Positions 1 to 8,700 of a DNA stretch of 27,652 nucleotides are shown one piece after another. Position numbers and translations under genes: made by a program. The notes beneath the pieces are model-generated. The model searched no databases, was not told the DNA's origin, and saw only the letters and a program-made list of their open reading frames with translations. The stretch lies in assembly GCA_001579985.1 (NCBI GenBank), contig LRSR01009093.1, forward strand, positions 1 through 27,652, given 5' to 3'. The first letter of the stretch is position 1. Every line of letters starts with the position of its first letter. Source of the DNA: Hypsibius dujardini (Eukaryota > Tardigrada > Eutardigrada > Parachela > Hypsibiidae).

Positions 1-77
1 ACAGACAGACAGACAGACAGGCAGGCAGACAGACAGGCAGACAGACAGACAGGCAGACTGACAGGCAGACAGACAGA
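1..77. repeat. (CAGA/CAGG)n tetranucleotide array
   Basis: Imperfect CAGA/CAGG repeats from the window edge to about base 77. They lie in the intron that ends at the acceptor just before base 104, so the CIBAR-like exon is preceded by a CAGA array on the sense strand. Confidence 0.9.
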
Positions 78-103
78 TGTGCAACCCACGATGATTTTTA
101 CAG

Positions 104-940
104 GCAAAGTTTGTCGGTAACTTCCACCTTCATCAACAACGCCAGGACGAGCTCCACACGGCCATCAGCGATACCCGGCGAGCTCAGGAACTGTTAAAAA
201 AAGAATCAGACAAGTTCGAGCGCCAAAAGGTCAGCGACACCCAACAAATTCTCATGAACTTCTGCGAAATCGAACTGGCCTATCACGCGCGACTCATCGA
301 GATCTGCACAGCCGCCTACAACGTTGTCAAAGATGTCGGACCCGACACCGACATGGATAACTTCCGCAAGTCCCTGGCCGGCAAATTTGAGGAGAAGATC
401 AAAGTCGGTCTGGATCACGTTCCGGTGCATGTTCCAAGTACGCAACAGATGCCAGTAGTAGTAGGGACCGGATTTACTACAACAAAACCAGCAAAAGGAC
501 CAACCAGCTCGACCGATGAACGTGACACAGACACGAAAGAATTCGCCGAGACTACAGCGGAAAATGACACGCAAGAGGAGTTGATTTCGGAGGTTGCCTA
601 CTATGTTACACCGACCGACGACGAAGGTGGCGTGTCGACCGAGCCGGAACGAAGGACAATGGCGACGGTGACGAGAAAGGCCTCCCGAAAATTGAAGGTC
701 TCCATCGCGGATGTTGTGATGGGACGGACGGATGGGAAGCGGAAAGACGCCCGGTCTCCCTCAAAGTCGGTCGTGAATGTGATGGTAGCGGCCGAAGCTG
801 CGCCGACGAACCAGCCCTTGACTCCGGCCCAGATTCGGCGGTATTCCACTCATTTCGGGGTCCCGGCAGTGGAATATACGACTGACAGTGACCACAAAGT
901 GGGAAATAATAGTTTGGGCGGCCAAAGCTCGCCGATGTAA
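104..940 (+). CDS. CIBAR1: CIBAR/FAM92-type BAR-domain protein, last exon (5' partial)
   Basis: The exon opens after an acceptor ending TTTTACAG at 103; an in-frame stop at 92-94 rules out further extension. It codes 278 residues to TAA at 938-940, so an internal ATG at 254 is not the true start. The first ~105 residues are the C-terminal part of a BAR helix bundle: charged helices (ELLKKESDKFERQK), then EIELAYHARLIEICTAAY and DNFRKSL, which match the FAM92/CIBAR pattern of an 'AYHA..E....Y' helix followed by 'FR.SL'. The remaining ~170 residues are low-complexity, acidic then basic (KASRKLK, KSVVNVMVA), and look disordered. CIBAR proteins bind curved membranes and work with Chibby at the ciliary base and on mitochondria; this role is inferred from family. 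The human protein is ~289 aa, with an N-terminal half that would lie left of the window. Other BAR families are less likely. Confidence 0.75.
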   Translation, partial: AKFVGNFHLHQQRQDELHTAISDTRRAQELLKKESDKFERQKVSDTQQILMNFCEIELAYHARLIEICTAAYNVVKDVGPDTDMDNFRKSLAGKFEEKIKVGLDHVPVHVPSTQQMPVVVGTGFTTTKPAKGPTSSTDERDTDTKEFAETTAENDTQEELISEVAYYVTPTDDEGGVSTEPERRTMATVTRKASRKLKVSIADVVMGRTDGKRKDARSPSKSVVNVMVAAEAAPTNQPLTPAQIRRYSTHFGVPAVEYTTDSDHKVGNNSLGGQSSPM

Positions 941-1015
941 GAAATGATTTGTCCTATTGCTCTCTGAATTATTTTCCAATTTTGCTTACCCAAACCAATT
1001 TACTGGACTTTGTCT

Positions 1016-1021
1016 AATAAA
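1016..1021 (+). promoter_or_regulatory. Poly(A) signal of the CIBAR-like gene
   Basis: AATAAA lies 76 bases after the stop codon and is followed by G/T-rich sequence, as expected for a cleavage site. Confidence 0.6.
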
Positions 1022-1125
1022 GTTTGGCTGCCTCGAGGTCGGCTTGTCCGCTGTCGGTTACTGTAGCGGTCTGTCTACTTCTCTATATGTCTGCTTGCCT
1101 CTCTGCCTGGCTGCCTCTGCATGCA

Positions 1126-1207
1126 TGCCTGTCTGTCTGTCTGTCTGTCTGTCTGTTCGTCTGTTCATCTGTCTGTCTGTCTGTCTGTCTTCTGTCTGTC
1201 TGTCTGC
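1126..1207. repeat. (CTGT)n array 3' of the CIBAR-like exon
   Basis: Almost pure CTGT with a few CTGT-to-TTCG/TTCA variants; a looser CTGC/CTCT lead-in starts near 1070. It is complementary to the CAGA array at 1-77, so the exon 104-940 is flanked by pairing-competent repeats. Confidence 0.9.
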
Positions 1208-1277
1208 ACATCTGTTCCGTAGTCGACTCGATTACCGTCTGTATGTCGTCCCGTGTCTAATATCATGTTTATCAACA

Positions 1278-1471
1278 GATCCCAGCGATACCGAATTGGT
1301 TCTCGAAATGGACGAGAAGAGCACGAGAACAAATGCCATTTTCATTACATGTTTCTAGACCAGATAAAAAATGCCCGAAAAGAGGAAGCGGGAGTGGATA
1401 CTTCTTTAGAATATGATAAACCAGCTCTACCGGAAGCGAAACCAGCTCTCCGAAACAGGGGGCGCCACACA
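1278..1471 (+). other. Candidate alternative exon of the CIBAR-like gene
   Basis: Between a good acceptor (TTTATCAACAG, 1277) and a good donor (GTAAGAAC, 1472) all three frames have content. One reads D-PSDTELVLEMDEKSTRTNA then stops at TAG. If the upstream exon is cut at the possible donor GAAG|GTGGCG (after base 625) the phase (1) fits this frame and would give TPTDDE-DPSDTELVLEMDEK. Another frame is open to 1543 and lysine-rich. No homology recognised; transcript data are lacking, so this is only a candidate. Confidence 0.2.
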
Positions 1472-1655
1472 CGTAAGAACAAAAACGGCGGGAAGAATTT
1501 GAAAAAAAACTTGAAAAAGAAAAATAGATTTAAATTAAATTAAATTAAATTAAATACAAAGAAGGCTTGGAGAGGCAGTTGAGAATAAATACGTTACCAA
1601 AAGGGGTCGGTCCTTTTGAGCTGACGCGGAAGGAGCTCTTGACTTGAGATAATTA

Positions 1656-1920
1656 GGTGAAGAGATGAGGCGCCGGAAGGAGTATTGAGGAAGAGGTCAA
1701 GAAGTGAGAGCTTGACGCGAACGGGTCCGCGGAAGGAGTTCCCCGACTTAAGGTGAAGAGATGAGGCGCCGGAAGGAGTATTGAGGAAGAGGTCAAGAAG
1801 TGAGAGCTTGATGCGAACGGGTCGGCGGAGGGAGTTCCCCGACTTAAAGTAAGATGAGGCGCCGGAAGGAGTATTGAGGAAGAGGTCAGGAAGTGAGAGC
1901 TTGACGCGAACGGGTCCGCG
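1656..1920. repeat. Minisatellite, 96-bp unit, three copies
   Basis: Copies begin at 1656, 1752 and about 1850 (GGTGAAGAGATGAGGCGCC is a landmark). The spacings are 96 and 93 bp. The third copy lacks a 3-base step in its landmark. On the minus strand the array is open as 32- and 31-residue units (ADPFASSSHFLTSSSILLP core), directly downstream of the THAP gene stop codon. The flank 1563-1655 holds a degraded piece of the same unit (GACTTGAG, CTTGACTTGAGAT). Confidence 0.85.
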
Positions 1921-1993
1921 AGCTTGAGGATACTTAAATTGAAACGGAGAGACAGATGGAGAAAGGAAACCGCGGTTTCTGGCAAGTTCCAGC

Positions 1994-4542
1994 TTAATCG
2001 TCCCATCTGGAATGTGCGACTGCTGGAGCGGACAGCAGTTCGTCCAGTCGGGAGGAGTTCATTGCGGTATGCCGATTGGGAATCAGCAAGTAGTCCTCGT
2101 CGTCGTCGTCTTCGGCGAAAATGTCGTAGGGCTTGTACGGTTTGGCGTCTGAACGGGGAAGCAAATCAAAGTAAGGATACAACTTCTCACTACTTGACAG
2201 GAATAATTGTAAAGTAGAAAAGTCATTCTCACAGGCGCCCTGAGTGGCGTCCATTTTCGGCAGCGAATATCCCAGTCGTGGAGGAGTCCGAGCACGCGGC
2301 GGGCTGTTCCAGGGATTTCGGCCGTCTGAAAAATATAAACATGAGTGAGAGATCAAAAACCTTGCCAAAAAAGTACGAGGTACAGGCCGTTAACCAGGCC
2401 GCTTTTAGAAATCGTAACTTAACCAGGCCGGCAGGCCAACAGGTGGCGCATAAGTCGTTTTTGCAAAGTCAACCCAGGGAGATGGAACCGAAGTGGCGCC
2501 TCTACCGGACTACTTTCACACTTCTCCATTGAGATTCTTCTCTTCCTTTTTTGGACTCAAATTCGAACCGTGAGGCTTAGGAACGAACTAAAATGGGTCA
2601 GAGAATTTTTCTGAATGTTTTCAAGCCATCTGCTATGGCATGGCAGCACTGCAGCGTCGGGAAATCAACGTTGAAAAAACCGGCCTGGTTAACTTACGAT
2701 TTCTAGAAGCGGCCTGGTTAACGGCCTTTACCTCGTACTGTATTTTCGCGTTAGACAGGGACAGTCGTACTGGAGTGGAACGTGTGCACGGCTCTGTGCA
2801 CCGTACACACAGCACAAGCGCCGCGTGGCCGATTAAACGTTCCACAGATCGTACGCTGTCCCTATCTAACGCGAAAATAAAGTAACTGCCGTTCATTTAA
2901 TTCTCTAAGCACGTCAATGATCGAAACAGATTCAAAGTTCGCACACATTGATTAAAAGCAAACCTAAACACGTGGCAAAAATCTTGCGCTGACCGAATAC
3001 GGCACTTTAACTCGACGGCTGTGTACAACAGCCATGCGTCAAACGAGTGTAATGGCTTAACTCGGTTAGCGCAGGGTTTCTGCCACGTGTTTAGTAAAGC
3101 ATACATAATTAAAAATAATATATCTAGTAAGAGTATTTTATTTACATGATATGATTAAATAAAGATAAGAATTTCGGTCTTTCATAATATTTAGTTCTTT
3201 GGCAAAATTAATTTTGAGGTAATAAAAGTATCCTGGTACTATTATGGCAGATTCTAAATAAATAAATGAATAAAATAATAAATAAACACGTGACAAAAAC
3301 CTTGCGCTAACCGAGTTAAGCCATTACACTCGTTGCATGGCTGTAGTACATGGCCGTCGAGTTAAAGTGCTTAACTCGGTCAGAGCAAGGTTTTTGCCAC
3401 GTGTGTAAATCGGTCTAAACAGTGAATTTCTTCTCGCGATGTTTATTCAAAAGGAAATTGCAATTTAAACCAAATTGTTATCGCAAAGATGAAAACGGAT
3501 CAAATACAGAATGATCGGAGCAATTCATTTGCTCAACGCATCAATCAAACCACGGAAAATGAAACAAACGCCCAAAAATACAATAACCAAAAATCATGCG
3601 ATCAATCAATACGAACGCCAGCAGTGAAGGCAAAAACAAAATGGCGAATCTATCGATTGATTGATTGTAAAGAGAAATCCTAGAGGAAAGCCGCAAGCAA
3701 GCAATCAATCAATCAATCAATCAAATAGGGCACGATTTGTTAACGTAAAATAAAGATGGCGGCGCAAGCGGCTGATTGGTTGCTTGTCGACTGTCGTCAC
3801 ACTAAAAAACACAGACTTTGTTCCTCTTTCAGTTTATTTCTCTCGAAACCATATCAATTCCCTTTTCGTTTCTGCTTTGCAAATCTTCCGCAACAGTTCT
3901 CTTACTCATTTCGTTTGACCTTGACGGTGGCTAAATTTACCCTTCACACAGTGATTGATTGATTGATTTGCAGGGGCGAAAAAAAATATTTCCGCTGCAC
4001 CGTCACACGGCCACAATGCTGTCTACTAAGTCTCGAAGTCTACTAAGCCAATAACAACGTCGGGGTAACTCCTACTGTGACACATTGCTTGGTAGGCGAG
4101 TACCTTAATCAGTTGAATGTTTTGGCCATTTCTGAACGTTCTTACCGTTTGCACTGTCGTTCGGATCATCAGATTCACCCACATCCTCGCTCATATCTCG
4201 CTGATTGTCATTCGCAGTTTGGACCGCAGTACTCGTATCCCCGTCGCTGATCCCACTCGCACTGAACACCGTGGGAATGGCTTCCTTGGTCAGAGGCAAC
4301 TCAGTGGTGGTCATGGCGGGGATGGCCAACTCCTCCTCAAAGTGCATTGAGCAGATGCATTTCTCGCGAGACGTGGAGAAGTGGTGGTCGGGCGGTCCGG
4401 GATCACCGTGGATGCGGATGGCGCGTCGTCGTGCTTCTTTCTCCGGGGGGAAGTGGAAGTAGCCGATCGTCTGACCCTTGCCGTCGAGTTTGTCGCGGAT
4501 CGCTCGGTTGTCGCACCCGGATACGCAGCAGAATCGATCCAT
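1994..4542 (-). CDS. THAP-domain zinc-finger protein, three exons, 214 aa
   Basis: Exons on the minus strand: 4542-4146, 2325-2233, 2148-1994 (397+93+155 = 645 nt, in frame; phases 1 and 1; donors GTAAG and GTGAG, acceptors TTTTTCAG and CGTTCAG). The N-terminus MDRFCCVSGC begins the C2CH THAP module at once: C6-x3-C10, then C64-x2-H67 (CICSMHF), P32 in FHFP, and the AVPTIF-like box AIPTVF at 88-93. The invariant Trp between the FP and the IC..HF motifs is absent (RRRAIRIHGD there). After the finger come acidic low-complexity residues and a short tail with DDDDED near YDIFAE and no coiled coil or HCF-1-binding DHxY motif. THAP proteins are sequence-specific DNA binders related to the P-element transposase finger; the target here is unknown. 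The join of exon 1 to exons 2-3 across a 1.8-kb intron rests on matching phase and splice sites, not on homology, so the C-terminus is less sure than the finger. Confidence 0.75.
2373..2738. mobile_element. Foldback element with 59-bp inverted arms (family B)
   Basis: Arm 2373-2431 (starts GTACGAGGTA) is the reverse complement of 2680-2738 (ends TACCTCGTAC) with three mismatches. Each arm carries TTAACCAGGCCG twice. The ~250-bp interior shows no open coding region. It lies in THAP intron 1 and its right end runs directly into the next element. Confidence 0.8.
2736..2884 (-). mobile_element. MITE, family A copy 1 (149 bp)
   Basis: Terminal inverted repeats of 29 bp (2736-2764 and 2856-2884), beginning TACTGTATTTTCGCG and ending AGGGACAG inside, two mismatches. 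The interior is the reverse complement of the copy at 8769-8918. No coding capacity; TA-ended, as in Tc1/mariner-type non-autonomous elements (inference). Confidence 0.88.
2967..3092 (-). mobile_element. Palindromic MITE, family C copy 1
   Basis: Begins AACACGTGGCAAAAATCTTG and ends GTTTCTGCCACGTGTT. Arms of ~45 bp pair imperfectly around a short loop. Orientation is opposite to copy 2: the ACTTTAACTCG arm comes first. In THAP intron 1. Confidence 0.85.
3286..3405 (+). mobile_element. Palindromic MITE, family C copy 2
   Basis: Begins ACACGTGACAAAAACCTTGC, carries CGAGTTAAGCCATTACACTC, and ends TTTTTGCCACGTGTG. Same family as copy 1, about 190 bp away and inverted relative to it. The rest of THAP intron 1 (3410-4145) holds no gene; it has an AATC array and a solo end of the hairpin found at 16662. 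Confidence 0.85.
3703..3725. repeat. (AATC)n microsatellite
   Basis: Five to six AATC repeats. GATT/AATC runs recur across the window (for example 3950-3967, 8728-8742, 16158-16185, 16210-16236, 18011-18027, 18592-18608), making this the second abundant tetranucleotide besides CTGT. Confidence 0.85.
3729..3751. repeat. Isolated end of the hairpin element D
   Basis: GGCACGATTTGTTAACGTAA resembles the arm of the 16662-16761 hairpin (GGCACGATTTCTTAACGAAA). No partner arm is seen nearby. Confidence 0.35.
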
Positions 4543-4708
4543 CTCTTGGAGGAGCAAAAAATGTCGACTCTCAAAAATTCAATCCTGAGTAATAAATAAA
4601 CAATAATAAATCTAGACAAACAAACAGACAACAATCAAATGAATCTGCAATTTGCACTGGCGTTTACAGAATGCTGCGCACGACTTGAACAATCCCTGTA
4701 TCCCCAAA

Positions 4709-4823
4709 TGGCCAAAATGCTGCGTGAACAGAGTTGAAGCCATTTTTACTCGTACTAATCTACTTTGCCCGTGAAAAGTTAAAATGGCTTTAAGACCGTT
4801 AGTGCAAGGTTTCGGCCATATGG
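4709..4823. mobile_element. Decayed family C MITE (copy 7)
   Basis: GAGTTGAAGCCATTTTTACTCG at the left and GTTAGTGCAAGGTTTCGGCC at the right match the arms of family C with many changes; the CACGTG ends are gone. Confidence 0.55.
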
Positions 4824-5127
4824 CAGTACGAGTACAAGGAGTTTGCCTAATGATTCGTGATGACAGCAGGATACTGGACGCATCTGCGTCGTTATGTATT
4901 TCAAGGTTTCTCCGTGAACCTCTCCAAACACCTGAAGTTAAAACTAATTTGGTTCATCAATTTTTTGTTTTATACAATTTTTTGCAACGTGCGTTTTGAT
5001 CAAAGGACGGAGTTGTTTGCCATGGCATAATCCATTAACACGCGTTGCTAGTATTATTTTAGATAAAGTCCCTGTACTAGCACTGTAGTGTCGCTCGCGG
5101 CTCTCCTCTCTCCAATCTGAACCCACA

Positions 5128-5240
5128 GACAATGCCTGGCTGATGCAGTCAAGCCATTTAACTCGTTCTTTGCACGGCATCAACACATAGAACGAGTAAA
5201 ATGGCTGGACTCGGTCAACCAAGCTTTCTGTTTGTGTGTA
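5128..5240. mobile_element. Decayed family C MITE (copy 8)
   Basis: AAGCCATTTAACTCGTTC and GAACGAGTAAAATGGCTGG form an inner palindrome like that of family C, followed by a drifted right end (AAGCTTTCTGTTTGTGTG). Confidence 0.5.
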
Positions 5241-5268
5241 TGTAGTACTACATAGTATGTACAGTGCT

Positions 5269-5394
5269 ACACACGCGGCAAAAACCTCACTCTAACCGAG
5301 TTAAGCCATTACACTTGTTTGACGCATGGCTGTTGTGCGCAATCCCGAGTTAAAGTGCCTAATTCGGTTGGCGCAAGGTTTTTGCCACGTGTGT
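5269..5394 (+). mobile_element. Palindromic MITE, family C copy 3
   Basis: ACACACGCGGCAAAAACCTC at the left, TTTTTGCCACGTGTGT at the right. Similar flanks CATAGTATGTACAGTGCT (5251-5268) and CATAGTACAGTGCT (5396-5409) lie on the two sides and may record a target-site duplication. Confidence 0.85.
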
Positions 5395-5722
5395 ACATAG
5401 TACAGTGCTCTCACTCTCACTCAGTTGTGTCCATTTTATCAGGTGATGTCCTGAAAATTTTATCTGCCATTCAAAGAAAGCTTTCAAATTTTTCACCTTC
5501 CCTCTCCAACTATTATTACGGAGGTCGTATTGAGCGATTAGCAGCAAATGTCGAGACCTCACATTGACTTCTTCACCCCTCTGTGCACTTTCCAATTGCC
5601 CATTCTCCTGGCGGACATTCCTGGTCCGGGAAGAGTCCATCAACACTCATCACAAGGGGAATGATTCTGCTGACCCTCTTCACGTCCTTCACCTGCTGCG
5701 ATCGAGTGCGTTGAACTTCAGT

Positions 5723-8700
5723 ATGGGCAAGGATCCCAAGTTCTATATTCAGGTTAGTAGCCGGGGATACGGGAAAAATTACTCTAACGTGGAATATTTT
5801 AAAGCCAATCAAATCAATCAATCAATCAATCAATCAATAATTAAATCAAATCAATCAATCAATCAATCAAATATATTTTGACATGATTCATTAACCTGAA
5901 TTGATGAAGTTAAAATTAATTTGGACGGTCGTTCATAATTAAGTGGAAAAAATAGATAACTAATAATCCTTGATGATTTTTTCCTTAATCTCATTCACTT
6001 TGTTTGAAGGACAAAATATAACAGCGTCGTTTCCGGCAATTGTTCTACATTTCAATACGATCTTTCGGTTCGGGCAGTTGATTGATTGATTAGCAGTAAT
6101 CTTTTGGTCCGAAATCTAAGTATCCGCTAGTGCTAGTACTTTTTTCTCTTTGGCGTTAATACCTTCACTTTATTTTTCATCATTAAAGTTAAGTGTATCT
6201 CCCTGATTGCAATGACTGAAAAGTTGCTTTTCATTTTGAGGAGGGAATTTCGACTCATCCTTCCCCATGCTTGCTGGGTTGGTTATCGCATCGGTCGATT
6301 GATTGATTGAGTGATTAATTAATGATGAAGTAGGCGAAAACTTTTCTCATCCTCTTGGAATTGTGATTTTCTGACCATCCATTTCTTACGAAATTTTTCT
6401 TAACTCTCAGCCTGATCATGGATGGGAATCTGATGCTTCTCATAGCACCCCCATCGTGAGTGGCGCCGAAAAAGACACGGCAACACCTCCCGTCCTCGTT
6501 CCGCTGAATAATAATAATAATAATAATGGAAGTGCCATGCATCGTTTCGGCAAGCGGATCGTCAATCGTCAACGTCACAATACGACCTTTCGCTCGCGAC
6601 TTCTGCTCAAACACGGCACCTACAACATCACCGGGAAGAATATTCCGCAACGGCGTGTCCGGCTAGTCTCAGACCTGTGGAACACTTTGATCGACCTACA
6701 ATGGCGCTTCATTCTGATCCTGTAAGTTTTTGTGATTGATTGTGTGGCAACACGTAAATCGGGTCAAAAGTTCTTTTACTCTTCAACTAAAATGATACAT
6801 TAGTCACCGAAGATGTTTTTAGTTTAATTGCCAAATTAATTTGATTTATTTTATTTTATTTTTATTTTATTTTATTTTATTTTATTTTATTTTATTTTAT
6901 TTTATTTTATTTTATTTTATTTTATTTTATTTTATTTTATTTTTCCCACCTAATATTTTACTAACTGTGACAAGAATATTCGTAAAAATAGTTTTAATTT
7001 AGTTTTTCACTTTTGTTTGCGAAGTGTAATTGTGGGTTTTTGAGGTTTGCTTGCAGTGGAGCAGAGTGAAAGTAAGAACCACTTGTTGATTGCGCAGCGC
7101 ACTTGCGCCATCGATTTTATTTTTGCCAGTGTGCTTTTTTTAGTCGCACGTGTTTTACACACGCGGCAAAAAGTCTGCGTTAACCGAGTTAAGCCATTAC
7201 ACTCGTTTCATGGCCGTTGTACACAGCCGTCGAGTTAAAGTGCTTAATTCGGTCAGCGCAAGGTTTTTGGCACGTGTGTATGTGTGATTGATTTCGGTGA
7301 TTGGAGTGTGTGTGGTACTGTACCGTCGCGATCTCAAGGGACAGTAGAGTGCCCTAGGGCGTGCATTCCGCCCGCCTTGCGCCGTATATCTAGACCGGTG
7401 TGTGTTTGTGTGTTGTGTATGTGTGTGCACTGAGGCGGCGCTTAACTGTCCCTTGAGATCGCGACGGTACTTTGCTCGTCTCGCTCGCTCGCTTGCTGCT
7501 TAATTTTCTTTTGGCTCTGTTCCTGCAGCGCAGATGTAGTCTTATCTGGTCGCCTCAATCGTCCACTATATTTATTTACACATCGTGAATCGTGTTTAGT
7601 GTCTGCCTATCCTCGTACAGACATGATAGGACCTTTGCAATAGTAGTTTACCCACCTCAACGATTTATTTCTTAATAAATAATAAGCAATAGTAAATAAT
7701 AAGCAAATAACCAATAAGCAATAATAATATAATAATAATAATAATAATAAGCAAATAAGTAAGCAAGATTTTGTTAAGGTTCTTGAAATGGAAGTTTTTC
7801 GACTTTGCTTTCCACTAACATTTATTGTTTAATTTATTTGAGTTTTTATTTTTTTATTTTATTTTTATAGCAGCCAACGTGTTTCTAGTTTTACCAAAAG
7901 TATCTTTATTTCTCTGGTAACCAGGTGTTTCGGGTATCCGGGTAGTGCCAGTCCTAAAACGATTGCTAGATTAGGGAAGCTGCCGAATGGTTCACCATCG
8001 GTCGCATGAGAATCATTCGGTAATTTCCCTGTTAAGGAATCCAGAAATTTGCTGGAAAGTCTTGCTAGTCAATTTACTTCTTTGGAGTTTTTTCGCTCTC
8101 ACTTCCATTTGACGATTTCTCGGAAGCACTCAAACACGTGTGATTAGCGCCATCTCTTTCTCTATCGAATGCGCGTCTGGAATCTACATCCTGTGGAGTA
8201 TTCTGACTGCCACGATTCTAACGGCCAGCTTAGCCCCGCCTCCCCCCGTACAAGACTCTGTGACGTCACGGATTCTATTCCAGCCTGGCCAGGGCCCGGG
8301 GGTCGTAATTTACTGTTAGGGCTAAAAAACGGCCGTTAGAATCGCGACAATTCATTACTGTACTGCCTCGATTTTAAGTGTGGGTTTAGCCCCGCCCACC
8401 CCTGATAGAGTGTACGTGACGTCACGGATTAACTCCCGTTCATCAACGGTCGAGCTTCGGCCTGCCAAGAGTGCAGTGAAACCAGTGAACACAAGTTGGA
8501 CCGCGGGGGGGGGGGTAATTTACTTGTAGGGCAAAAAGGCCACCCTTAAAATCGTGGCCGTACAGAAATATGCTGGCGTTTTACTCGATTCCGGATTAAT
8601 TTTTAGTTCAAAGAATGTAGCAAATGCTTTTTCCTCTTTTTAACTTCACAGGGAGGAATCCATTTCATGGCGATTTTAACTGAGATGAGATTGTCCGGTG

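Larger units (their letters stand above)
4543..5722. other. Head-to-head intergenic spacer between THAP and Kir-A genes
   Basis: Separates two divergently transcribed genes and so should contain both promoters. No TATA box or CpG-rich core stands out. It contains three family C MITEs (two decayed). From about 5560 the sequence is in frame with the Kir-A start but has no other ATG, consistent with a 5' leader. Confidence 0.5.

Noticed and set aside
2345-2366. Possible partial family C end (AAAAACCTTGCCAAAAA)
   Set aside because: Too short and without a partner arm; could be chance in A-rich sequence.
3756-3962. 68-codon plus-strand ORF in THAP intron 1 (MAAQAADWLL)
   Set aside because: No homology seen, no flanking gene structure, antisense to the THAP pre-mRNA.
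5753-5881. Continuation of the Kir-A exon 1 frame through the CAAT array
   Set aside because: The donor after IQ (CAG|GTTAGT) joins in phase 0 to the next exon, giving GWESD that matches Kir-B WETD; the read-through is intron and repeat.
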